A stretch of DNA of 8,037 bases from an uncultured Phascolarctobacterium sp. (GCF_905212365.1 NZ_CAJMEH010000077.1:1-8037); one strand, 5' to 3'. Shown: positions 1 to 6,518, counted from the first letter of the stretch. Numbers and translations: made by a program. Notes: generated from the sequence alone by a model not told the origin.

Positions 1-2848
1 CAGCCGTATTACCGGCAGCCAGCGCTTCTTCCATAAAGGAAAGCATCATAATGGCGTTGCGGGCGCTCAAGCCGATGACGGAAAGCAGCGCAATCTGAAA
101 GTACACATTATTATCCAACCCGCGCAGCCCGGTAGCCGCCACCGCGCCGCAAGCGCCCAAAGGCGTAACCAGCAGCGCGGCGAAGGGCGCCAGCCAGCTT
201 TCATACAAAGCGGCTAAGCACAAAAAGATGATGAGCAGGGAAACTGCGTACAAGGGCAGCGCCTGCCCCGCGGACTGCCGTTCGTGGAAGGACAGCCCGC
301 TCCAGGAATACAGGCAGCCCAAATCCTCCGCTATTTTTCCCGCGGCGCTCATAGCCTCGCCGGAGCTGTAACCCGCCGCAGGCATTCCCTGCAGCTGCAC
401 GGCAGCCAGGCCGTTGTAGCGCTCCAGCGTCTGCGTGCCCAGCGACATGGAGGTCTGTGCCACCTCGTTCAACGGCACCATGCCGCCGGCCTCGTTCCGC
501 ACCGACCAGGCCTGCAAATCCTCCGGACGGCTGCGATAGGCCGCGTCGGCCTGCACATAAACGCGCTTAATGCGGGAGCGGTCCAAAAAGTCATTGACGT
601 AGCTGCCAGCCCAGGCGGCGCTGATAGTATTATAAGCGTCCGTCAAATTCACGCCCAGGGCCAGCAGCTTCGGCTTATCAAAAGCAATATGCAGCTGGGG
701 CGCGGTCTGCGAGCGGCCGCTGCGCACATCGGCCAGCGCAGGGTCGTCCTGCGCCCGTCGCAGCATTTCCTGCTGCAGCCGGTATAAATCCTCGCGGCTC
801 CTGCCGGCATTTGCCTGCAGCTGCAGCTCAAAGCCGTCGGTCGTGCCCATGCCGCGCACCGGCGGATACAAAATGACGTTAATCTGCGCGTCCGCCAGCC
901 TTTGCAGGTAAGCGCCCGCCCTGGCGGCGATAGCCTGCGCGCTGTTGTCCTCGCTAGGGCGTTCCTCCCAATCCTTCAGCTTCACCCAGGTCTGCCCCAA
1001 ATTCTGACCGGTACCCGTGCCGTTGCGTCCGATAGTAGAAATAGTTAAATCGAGATTATCCTTTTCGTAAGTCGTAAAATATTCGCGCACCGCCGCGTCG
1101 ACTGCCAGGGTGCGCTGTTGGTCGGCTCCGGCAGGCAAATTAAAGGACACTACCATGCCGCCCTGGTCCTCATTGGGAATAAAGCCTGTGGGCAGCTGCA
1201 CATATACCCAAACGGCGGCCAGCGTTATAACAGCGTAAGCCAGCAGGCAGCGCGCGCCGCGGCGCAAAAATCTGCCCACGCTATCGCTGTACCGCTGCGT
1301 CGCCCTGTCGATAAAGCGCTGAAAGCGGCTGACTTCCAGCCCCGCTTGCCGCGGTACAAGCAGCAGGCCGCATAAGGCCGGGGCCAGCGTCAGCGCTACG
1401 CAGACGGAAAGCGTCATGGCCGCAATAATCGTCAAAGAAAATTGCTTGTAGATAACGCCCGTAGAGCCGCCGAAAAAAGCCATGGGCAGAAAAACCACCG
1501 CAATAACCGCAGCAATGCCGACAAGCGAGCCGCCGATTTCTTCCATGGAACGGGCCGTCGCGTCAGGCGCGTCCAAGCCCTCCTCCAGCATCAGCCGTTC
1601 CACATTTTCCACAACGACGATGGTATCGTCTATCAGCAAGCCGATGGCCAACACCATGGCAAAAAGCGTCAGCGTATTGATGGAATAGCCCCCGACAGCC
1701 AACGCCGCCAGCGTGCCCAAAAGCACTACGGGAACGGTCAGCGCGGGAATAACCGTCGCGCGCCAGCTGCCCAAAAACAAGTACATAACTACCGTTACTA
1801 AAACAATGGCCTCAACCAGCGTATGCCATACCTCGCTTAACGAACGGTTGATAAACTGCGTGCTGTCGCGGGGGTAAGCGATGGCGTAGCCCGGCGGCAG
1901 CTGCGCTTTCAGCTGTTCCACCGTTTCCATAACCCGCCGCGTGGTTTCTATGGTATTCGCACCGTCCGCCAGCTGCAGGCCCAGGGCGGCGTTGGGGTGA
2001 TCGTTCAGTAGAGAAATAGTATTATAGCTTTCGCTGCCCAGCTCCACGCGCGCCACGTCGCCTAAATAAACCAAAGAGCCGTCGCCGCCGCTTTTTACTA
2101 TTATCCGGCGAAATTCCTCCGGCGTCTGCAGCATGGACTGCGCGGTAACGACGGCGTTCAGACGCTGCTCCGCAGCGGCAGGCTGCGCGCCGATAGCGCC
2201 TGCGGCTACCTGCACATTCTGGCTGCGCACGGCGGCGATAATATCAGATGGCTGCAAATTGTAAGAGCGCAAGCGGTAAGGGTCCAGCCAAATGCGCATG
2301 GCGTACTGGCTGCCGAATAAATCGATATTGCCCACGCCCTCGATACGGCTGAGCGGGTCGTATAAATTACTGGCCGCATAATCGCCCATATCGCCGGGCG
2401 TAGCGCGATTACTCTCGTCGTACACCGACACAAACAGAAAGGTTTCCGGCTGCCTGCGGGTAACGCGCACGCCGTTATCCTGCACCGTGTCCGGCAAACG
2501 CGCCTCTACCTGACGTACCTTATTGGCCACCTGTATCTGCGCCGTATCCGGGTCCACCCCGTGGTCAAACACCACGTCGATGCTGGCGTCGCCGCTGGCC
2601 GACGAAGTGGATGTAAAATACAGCATCCCGTCCAGCCCCGTCAACTGCTGCTCGATAAGCTGCGTAACCGTGTTTTCTACCGTTTCCGCCGAAGCGCCCG
2701 TATAGGAAGCGCTGATATTAACCGTAGTAGGCGCTACTTCAGGGAACTGCTCCAAGGGCAAACGCAGCAGCGACAAAAGCCCCGCAAGGGAAATCAAAAG
2801 GGAAATGACAATGGCAAAAACCGGCCGTCTGATGAAAAAGCTGCCCAT
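1..2848 (-). CDS. RND multidrug efflux permease, AcrB/MexB type (3' end beyond window)
   Basis: Inner-membrane proton/drug antiporter subunit of a tripartite efflux pump. Translating the minus strand from the ATG at 2848 gives an open frame of 949 codons that runs off the left edge; AcrB has 1049 residues, so roughly the last 100 are missing. It aligns with AcrB almost throughout: start MGSFFIRRPVFA, TM1 about 9-28, LFGSQYAMRIW near 176-186, TM4 with GLLIDDTIVVVENVER, MAFFGGSTG, and GSYVNDFLDR in the second periplasmic half. The proton-relay aspartates are Asp407 and Asp408, the same numbers as in AcrB. Two departures: AcrB Lys940 is replaced by Arg930 in GLSARNAI (codon 59-61), and the distal-pocket switch loop is changed. 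The TM6-TM7 linker is also shorter than in AcrB. The ATG follows the fusion-protein stop by 3 nt and has AAGGAG in that gene's last codons, so the two are co-translated. Drug specificity cannot be read from sequence. Confidence 0.95.
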   Translation of the reverse strand, partial: MGSFFIRRPVFAIVISLLISLAGLLSLLRLPLEQFPEVAPTTVNISASYTGASAETVENTVTQLIEQQLTGLDGMLYFTSTSSASGDASIDVVFDHGVDPDTAQIQVANKVRQVEARLPDTVQDNGVRVTRRQPETFLFVSVYDESNRATPGDMGDYAASNLYDPLSRIEGVGNIDLFGSQYAMRIWLDPYRLRSYNLQPSDIIAAVRSQNVQVAAGAIGAQPAAAEQRLNAVVTAQSMLQTPEEFRRIIVKSGGDGSLVYLGDVARVELGSESYNTISLLNDHPNAALGLQLADGANTIETTRRVMETVEQLKAQLPPGYAIAYPRDSTQFINRSLSEVWHTLVEAIVLVTVVMYLFLGSWRATVIPALTVPVVLLGTLAALAVGGYSINTLTLFAMVLAIGLLIDDTIVVVENVERLMLEEGLDAPDATARSMEEIGGSLVGIAAVIAVVFLPMAFFGGSTGVIYKQFSLTIIAAMTLSVCVALTLAPALCGLLLVPRQAGLEVSRFQRFIDRATQRYSDSVGRFLRRGARCLLAYAVITLAAVWVYVQLPTGFIPNEDQGGMVVSFNLPAGADQQRTLAVDAAVREYFTTYEKDNLDLTISTIGRNGTGTGQNLGQTWVKLKDWEERPSEDNSAQAIAARAGAYLQRLADAQINVILYPPVRGMGTTDGFELQLQANAGRSREDLYRLQQEMLRRAQDDPALADVRSGRSQTAPQLHIAFDKPKLLALGVNLTDAYNTISAAWAGSYVNDFLDRSRIKRVYVQADAAYRSRPEDLQAWSVRNEAGGMVPLNEVAQTSMSLGTQTLERYNGLAAVQLQGMPAAGYSSGEAMSAAGKIAEDLGCLYSWSGLSFHERQSAGQALPLYAVSLLIIFLCLAALYESWLAPFAALLVTPLGACGAVAATGLRGLDNNVYFQIALLSVIGLSARNAIMMLSFMEEALAAGNTA

Positions 2849-2851
2849 GAT

Positions 2852-3988
2852 TTACTCCTTTCCGCCTCCGGCCTGAGTTTCCTTGGCCCGTACTGTGTCG
2901 CCTGCCCGCACGCGGTTCACGCCGCTGCTGACCACCCTTTCACCAGCCTGCAAGCCGCCGATTATCTGCCAGCTGCCGCCGATAGTAGCGCCCAGGGTTA
3001 CATCCCGTCGCTCTATTTTATCGCCTTCGGCGACTATCCAAACATAAGCCTTACCGGCGGCGTCCCACTGCACGCAGCTTTGGGGCAGCAGCAGCGCCTT
3101 AGTATCCACTGCTTCCGCCAGCACGGCCTTCACGAACATACCCGGCAGCAGCTTGCCATCCGGGTTGTCGAAGCGGGCGCGCAGCGTAACCGTGCCGCTG
3201 GCTTCGTCCGTTACCGCTTCCTTAAACAGCAGCGTGCCCGTCCGTTCGTATTTGCCGCCGTCGCCCAAAAACAGCTCTACCTCAGCGCTGCCAGCAGCCA
3301 AATCCTTATTGCTCAATGCCTTTTGCAGAGTTTGCAGCTGCTCTACCGACTGAGGAATATCCACAAACACCGTATCCGCAGCGTGAATCGTCGCCAGGGG
3401 CGCTTGCTGGCCGGCGCTAACCAAGGCTCCAGCCGTGACGGCAGAAATGCCAATGCGTCCGGAAATCGGCGCGGTAATGCGCGTATATCCCAGCGCTACG
3501 GCGGCAGCCTCCATGGCCGCCCGTTTTTCCAGCATCGCCGCCACCGCCTGACGGCTGGCAAAGCGCGCGTCGTCCAAAAGCTGCGCGGCAATAGCGTGCT
3601 GCTGCGCCAAGCGGGTGAAGCGCTCTTCTTTCAGTTCAGCGCTTTCCACCGCAACCCTGCTGTATTCGTAATCGGAACGGGCGCGCTCATAAGCCGCCTG
3701 ATAAGTCGCATCCTCCAACTGGTACAAGGGCTGCCCCGCCTCCACGTAAGCGCCCTCTTCAAACAAGCGCGCTTTAATAATGCCGTCCGCCTGCGGACGC
3801 ACCTCAGCCGTCAGCGCTGCGCGCACCCTGCCGCTCAGCTCCTCCTTCAAGGGCGCGCTGCTGTAAGCCGCAGTAATATAACTAACCTCCACAGGCGCAG
3901 GCGCAGCAGTCTTTTGCTTGCCACAGCCCGGCAAAGCGCAGCTCAGCAGCAGAGCCGCCGTAATCAGCCATAATGTAATCTGTCGCAT
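2852..3988 (-). CDS. RND efflux membrane-fusion (periplasmic adaptor) lipoprotein, AcrA/MexA type
   Basis: Periplasmic adaptor linking the RND permease to an outer-membrane channel; 378 residues, slightly shorter than AcrA (397). The N-terminus is a lipoprotein signal: Arg2, a hydrophobic stretch about 4-19, then lipobox L19-P20-G21-C22, so Cys22 is predicted to be lipidated in the inner membrane. Domains in order: first barrel-sandwich half about 50-95 (AEVRPQADGII, FEEGAYVEAGQPLYQLE), a helical hairpin about 96-165, second lipoyl half about 166-203 (YTRITAPISGRIG, as in AcrA YTKVTSPISGRIG), beta-barrel about 205-290 (LLPGMFVKA), and a membrane-proximal domain to the end. I chose the ATG at 3988 because it has GGAGGA 4 nt upstream and opens directly into the signal peptide. 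An in-frame start at 4066 would add 26 residues and place the signal internally. First gene of the pump operon. Confidence 0.95.
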   Translation of the reverse strand: MRQITLWLITAALLLSCALPGCGKQKTAAPAPVEVSYITAAYSSAPLKEELSGRVRAALTAEVRPQADGIIKARLFEEGAYVEAGQPLYQLEDATYQAAYERARSDYEYSRVAVESAELKEERFTRLAQQHAIAAQLLDDARFASRQAVAAMLEKRAAMEAAAVALGYTRITAPISGRIGISAVTAGALVSAGQQAPLATIHAADTVFVDIPQSVEQLQTLQKALSNKDLAAGSAEVELFLGDGGKYERTGTLLFKEAVTDEASGTVTLRARFDNPDGKLLPGMFVKAVLAEAVDTKALLLPQSCVQWDAAGKAYVWIVAEGDKIERRDVTLGATIGGSWQIIGGLQAGERVVSSGVNRVRAGDTVRAKETQAGGGKE

Positions 3989-3992
3989 AATA

Positions 3993-3998
3993 TCCTCC
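3993..3998 (-). promoter_or_regulatory. Ribosome binding site deciding the adaptor start
   Basis: On the minus strand GGAGGA lies 4 nt before the ATG at 3988. It supports the 378-residue lipoprotein start over the longer in-frame start at 4066, which has no comparable site and lies upstream of the predicted transcription start. Confidence 0.85.
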
Positions 3999-4037
3999 AT
4001 AAAGCGATTAAAATAAACCGGCGCAAAACTTTCCTCA

Positions 4038-4066
4038 TTTATAATGATAACGGCAGCCGCCCGCAA
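4038..4066 (-). promoter_or_regulatory. Predicted sigma-70-type promoter of the efflux operon
   Basis: Read on the minus strand, TTGCGG (4061-4066) and TATAAA (4038-4043) are separated by exactly 17 bp. The -10 matches consensus at 5 of 6 positions; the -35 keeps only TTG. A weak -35 is common at activator-dependent promoters, which fits control by the adjacent AraC-family protein. Transcription would begin near 4031, leaving about 43 nt of leader. Motif-based prediction only. Confidence 0.5.
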
Positions 4067-4071
4067 ACGAT

Positions 4072-4087
4072 AGAGCTTATCCGCTCT
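4072..4087. promoter_or_regulatory. Imperfect dyad midway between divergent promoters (candidate operator)
   Basis: AGAGC (4072-4076) and GCTCT (4083-4087) form an inverted repeat with a 6-bp spacer; 6 of 8 position pairs are complementary. Its centre (4079.5) coincides with the midpoint between the two predicted -35 boxes, with 5 bp on each side. The position suggests a shared operator. However, AraC-family proteins often bind direct repeats, so binding by the adjacent regulator is not established. Confidence 0.3.
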
Positions 4088-4092
4088 GATTC

Positions 4093-4121
4093 TTGCCTAA
4101 TCTGCTCACCTTTGCTACAAT
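4093..4121 (+). promoter_or_regulatory. Predicted promoter of the AraC-family regulator gene
   Basis: TTGCCT (4093-4098) and TACAAT (4116-4121) are spaced 17 bp apart, and the -10 is preceded by TGC, giving an extended -10 element. Transcription would start near 4128, only about 13 nt before the ATG at 4141, so the leader is little more than the ribosome binding site. This also argues against translation from the in-frame TTG at 4093, which would lie in the -35 box. Confidence 0.6.
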
Positions 4122-4127
4122 AAAAGC

Positions 4128-4135
4128 AGAGGTGA
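4128..4135 (+). promoter_or_regulatory. Ribosome binding site of the AraC-family regulator
   Basis: AGAGGTGA lies 5 nt before the ATG at 4141. It selects this start over the upstream in-frame TTG at 4093 and sits at or just after the predicted transcription start. Confidence 0.7.
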
Positions 4136-4140
4136 ACGCT

Positions 4141-5052
4141 ATGGACGAAGCCAAAAGATTACAAGCCCTCATGGCGGAGCTGCGCGCGCTGCTGCTGGAG
4201 GAATATCGCATACAGCACGGTATCCAGACCACCGATTTGGGCGGGCTCAAGCTGGTACGCTGGGACGTGCCCAATTCCCTGTACCGCTGCCTGTACGAGC
4301 CCATGATTAATATTATTTTACAAGGCGAAAAGCATTCCACCATCGGCACGCAAAAGGTGCATTACGGCGCAGGGCAATGCTTAATCGCCAGCGTCGACCT
4401 GCCCAGCGTCAGCTACCTGACGGATATTTCCCCCGAGCACCCTTTTCTCAGCCTGTCGTTGCCCATCGATTATTATATGCTGGCCGATATTGCGGCCCAG
4501 CTGCCGCCGTCCAGGGAAAAGCCCTCCAATCTGGAAGCAGGCATGACGGTCGCTCCCACGGACGCTTTTATTTTAGAAGCTCTGCTGCGGCTGCTGCATT
4601 TAAATCGGCGGCCTGAAGAAAAGCAGTTTATGTCCTCCCTGATTATCCGCGAGCTGCATTACCGGCTGCTGTCTGGTCCCTTGGGGAAAGAGCTGCGGCG
4701 CATCATCACTCTGGGCAGCCATTCCAACCAAATCATGCAGGCCGTCGTCTATCTCAAACAGCACTACAAGGAAAGCTTAACCGTCGACCAGCTGGCGGCC
4801 ATCGCCCACATGGGCAACTCCACCTTCCGCCGCTGCTTTAAGCGCGTCACTACGCTAAGCCCCCTGCAATACCAAAAGCGCCTGCAGCTGCACGAAGCCC
4901 AAAGGCTGATGCTGGCCGAAGGGCAGAGCGCCGCAGGCGCGGCCTACGCCGTGGGCTACGAAAGCGCCACGCAGTTTAACCGGGAATATAAGCGACTTTT
5001 CGGCCTGCCGCCCGCAGCGGATATAAATCGCCTGCGCAGCAGCGAAGGCTGA
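4141..5052 (+). CDS. AraC-family transcriptional regulator with YqhC-type N-terminal domain
   Basis: DNA-binding regulator of 303 residues. The N-terminal half resembles the AraC_N domain (Pfam PF06719; YqhC-like): YEPMINIILQGEK near 52-64, the HYGAGQCLIASVDLP stretch near 74-88, and FLSLSLPIDYYML near 102-114. A linker helix region (about 135-205) leads to two helix-turn-helix units. The first, about 213-234, contains LTVDQLAAIAHMGNSTFRR. The second, about 262-283, is followed by the family signature near 272-289 (GYESATQFNREYKRLFG). The start at 4141 is set by an AGAGGTGA site; an in-frame TTG at 4093 would add 16 residues but falls in the predicted -35 box. The gene is divergent from the pump operon across 152 bp, so control of that pump, and perhaps of itself, is the simplest inference. 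YqhC in E. coli responds to aldehydes; whether this protein does is unknown. Confidence 0.9.
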   Translation: MDEAKRLQALMAELRALLLEEYRIQHGIQTTDLGGLKLVRWDVPNSLYRCLYEPMINIILQGEKHSTIGTQKVHYGAGQCLIASVDLPSVSYLTDISPEHPFLSLSLPIDYYMLADIAAQLPPSREKPSNLEAGMTVAPTDAFILEALLRLLHLNRRPEEKQFMSSLIIRELHYRLLSGPLGKELRRIITLGSHSNQIMQAVVYLKQHYKESLTVDQLAAIAHMGNSTFRRCFKRVTTLSPLQYQKRLQLHEAQRLMLAEGQSAAGAAYAVGYESATQFNREYKRLFGLPPAADINRLRSSEG

Positions 5053-5069
5053 ATTTGCAAGCGCAAAAA

Positions 5070-5107
5070 AAGCTCTGTACTTAATCGCACGATTCAGTAC
5101 AGAGCTT
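5070..5107. terminator. Long hairpin terminator between convergent regulator and alaX-type genes
   Basis: A perfect 12-bp inverted repeat (arms 5070-5081 and 5096-5107) encloses, after one mismatch, a further 4-bp stem AATC/GATT with a GCAC loop. On the minus strand the stem is followed by a run of seven T (complement of the A run 5065-5071), making a strong intrinsic terminator for the editing gene. On the plus strand it is followed only by GTTCTATTATATT, a weaker signal, though it may still serve the regulator gene. Confidence 0.85.
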
Positions 5108-5178
5108 GTTCTATTATATTAGCGTTATACTTACAGCTAGCGCCGCGAACGCTTGGGCAGCTTGCCGTCCATATTGTT

Positions 5179-6384
5179 TTACATGGCAGCGGCCTGCCGC
5201 GCAACAGCGTCCAGCTTCTCCCGCCAGTCGCCGCAATAATCGCTGCCGCCCTGAGCGCAGTCGCTCTTGCCGCCGCCGCGGCCGCCAAAGGCGTCGTTCA
5301 GCAGCTTGATAACGCCGCGGCAATCTCCTTGGGCAGTATCGCCCAGCACCACGGCATAGCTGATGCGTTCCGGCTTAGCCGCCGCCAAAATAGTAATGGC
5401 GTCAGTCAGCGCCGCAGCTTTCGGCAGCAAATATTTGATGTCCTTAGCGTCGTAGCCCTCCAGCGGCATAGCCACGACTCTTAAACCGTCAGCCCGCTGA
5501 GGCGCAGCCTCGTAAGCGCTGCGCAATTCTTTTTCCGCGGCGGCCAGCAGCTTGCTCTTAGCCGCGTCCAGCTCAGCCTGCCAATCGGCTTTCAGCTTGG
5601 CAAGATGCTCCGGCACCAGCTCCGGCTTAGTGGACAAGCCGGCCGCTACCTGCAGCAGAACGCTGTTCTTTTTATCTGCGTCCAGCAAAGCGCGCCGTCC
5701 GCATAAAAATTCCACGCGGCAGCCGCCCTTATGCTTTTCGTGGCGTACCACCTTCACGCTGCCCAGCATCCCCGTAAAGGGCGGATGCGTGCCGCAGCAG
5801 GTGCAGATATCCGCGTCCTGCACGCTGACGATGCGCAAAATTCCTGTCAGCTTGCTGTTGAACTTGCGCATTTTATCCTTGAGCTTCACAGCCTCGCCGC
5901 TGTCCATATAATCGACGGACACGGGACGGTTTTCCCAAATTATTTCGTTCGTATACAGCTCCGCCTTGAGCAGCTCCTCCTCCGTCAGCTCCTTATCCAA
6001 ATCGATAGTCACCATGTCCTCGTTCATATGAAAGCCGATATTATTAGCCTCGAACAGCTTCCAGCAGGCGTAGGATAAAATATGCTCGCCCAAATGCTGC
6101 TGCATACGGTCCAGGCGCACAGGCCAGTCCAGCACAGCCTGCACCTTAGTGCCCACCGCCAACGACTCTGCACATTCATGGTAAATGTGCCCATCCTTCT
6201 CCGAAACATGTACGACATCAACGCCGCCCAGCTTGCCGCGGTCGCTCAGCTGCCCGCCGCCTTCCGGGAAGAAAAGCGTCTGGTCCAGCTCCACCAAGTG
6301 CAGGCCGTCTTTTTCCGTGCAGGCCGTTACCGTAGCCTCGCAGGAACGCAGCAGCGAATTATTTTCAAAAAGCTTTACTGTCAT
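5179..6384 (-). CDS. Alanyl-tRNA editing protein, AlaX-L type (AlaX with C-terminal DHHA1 domain)
   Basis: Stand-alone trans-editing factor that hydrolyses misacylated tRNA(Ala), typically Ser-tRNA(Ala), in the cytoplasm; 401 residues. An N-terminal barrel-like domain carries LFFPEGGGQLSDRG near 37-50, the typical GGGQ motif. The zinc-binding editing core has His97-x3-His101 (QQHLGEHIL) and Cys196-x3-His200 (CCGTH), matching the HxxxH and CxxxH motifs shared with the AlaRS editing domain. A helical region (about 230-295) links to a DHHA1 domain ending in FGGRGGGKSDCAQGG near 366-380. That last domain marks the long AlaX class; there is no aminoacylation domain, so it is not AlaRS. The ATG at 6384 has GGGGGGA 6 nt upstream. 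It is convergent with the regulator gene and divergent from the phosphatase gene, so it is probably monocistronic. All key residues are intact. Confidence 0.93.
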   Translation of the reverse strand: MTVKLFENNSLLRSCEATVTACTEKDGLHLVELDQTLFFPEGGGQLSDRGKLGGVDVVHVSEKDGHIYHECAESLAVGTKVQAVLDWPVRLDRMQQHLGEHILSYACWKLFEANNIGFHMNEDMVTIDLDKELTEEELLKAELYTNEIIWENRPVSVDYMDSGEAVKLKDKMRKFNSKLTGILRIVSVQDADICTCCGTHPPFTGMLGSVKVVRHEKHKGGCRVEFLCGRRALLDADKKNSVLLQVAAGLSTKPELVPEHLAKLKADWQAELDAAKSKLLAAAEKELRSAYEAAPQRADGLRVVAMPLEGYDAKDIKYLLPKAAALTDAITILAAAKPERISYAVVLGDTAQGDCRGVIKLLNDAFGGRGGGKSDCAQGGSDYCGDWREKLDAVARQAAAM

Positions 6385-6390
6385 CTATAA

Positions 6391-6397
6391 TCCCCCC
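6391..6397 (-). promoter_or_regulatory. Atypical G-run ribosome binding site of the AlaX-type gene
   Basis: The minus strand has GGGGGGA 6 nt before the ATG at 6384, in the usual Shine-Dalgarno position. It is a G homopolymer rather than GGAGG, so pairing with the 16S 3' end would rely partly on G-U pairs. The other genes here have more canonical sites. Confidence 0.55.
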
Positions 6398-6412
6398 AAT
6401 AAGTAAATCAAC

Positions 6413-6428
6413 AGGCCGCTTACGGCCT
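6413..6428. other. Short perfect hairpin in the leader of the AlaX-type gene
   Basis: AGGCCG (6413-6418) and CGGCCT (6423-6428) make a 6-bp GC-rich stem with a 4-nt loop in otherwise AT-rich DNA. Neither side has a T-run, so it is not a convincing terminator. On the minus strand it lies in the predicted leader of the editing gene, about 16 nt upstream of its ribosome binding site, where it could affect mRNA stability or translation. It is too small for a recognisable riboswitch. Confidence 0.35.
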
Positions 6429-6463
6429 TACTAATGATATTTTACCACCATCGTGTACAAATA

Positions 6464-6472
6464 TGATATAAT
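6464..6472 (+). promoter_or_regulatory. Predicted extended -10 promoter of the phosphatase operon
   Basis: TGATATAAT is a perfect extended -10 element (TGn plus TATAAT at 6467-6472). A -35 is poor: the closest candidates, TTACCA (6442-6447) or TTTACC (6441-6446), would need 19-20 bp spacing, so recognition probably relies on the extended -10. Transcription would start near 6479, about 46 nt before the start codon. Confidence 0.6.
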
Positions 6473-6501
6473 TATAGCGTATTTTAATTTTTACACGGCA
6501 A
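6471..6501 (-). promoter_or_regulatory. Possible promoter of the AlaX-type gene, overlapping the opposing promoter
   Basis: On the minus strand TTGCCG (6496-6501) and a consensus TATAAT (6471-6476) are separated by 19 bp, longer than the optimum of 17. The two -10 boxes share the palindrome TATAATTATA (6467-6476). Transcription would start near 6464, giving a leader of about 80 nt that contains the 6413-6428 hairpin. A weaker alternative is TAAAAT further downstream on the same strand. Confidence 0.35.
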
Positions 6502-6512
6502 CGTGAAGCGAT

Positions 6513-6518
6513 AAGGAG
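6513..6518 (+). promoter_or_regulatory. Ribosome binding site of the HAD phosphatase
   Basis: AAGGAG lies 6 nt before the ATG at 6525, a strong consensus site that fixes the start. Confidence 0.85.

Noticed and set aside
284..787. Plus-strand open frame of 167 codons opposite the permease
   Set aside because: Antisense shadow of the well-matched RND permease; low-complexity composition and no recognisable domain.
2561..3973. Long plus-strand open frame of 470 codons opposite the pump genes
   Set aside because: It lies antisense to the adaptor and permease genes, which have clear family matches. Its product is Arg/Gln/Ala-rich with no domain, as expected of a shadow frame in GC-rich DNA.
3989..4066. 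Longer start for the adaptor protein at 4066
   Set aside because: It would bury the lipoprotein signal peptide 26 residues inside the protein and start upstream of the predicted transcription start; the ATG at 3988 has a strong GGAGGA site.
5137..5178. In-frame sense codons after the AlaX-type stop, ending KLPKRSRR and a TAG
   Set aside because: The stretch of 13 codons after TAA could be a lost tail or a micro-ORF from the ATG at 5172, but there is no ribosome binding site, no read-through signal and the protein already ends after a complete DHHA1 domain.
6494..6505. CACG-GCAA-CGTG mini-hairpin in the leader of the phosphatase operon
   Set aside because: Only 4 bp of stem, no T-run and no link to a known regulatory RNA; likely chance, though the GNRA-type loop was noted.
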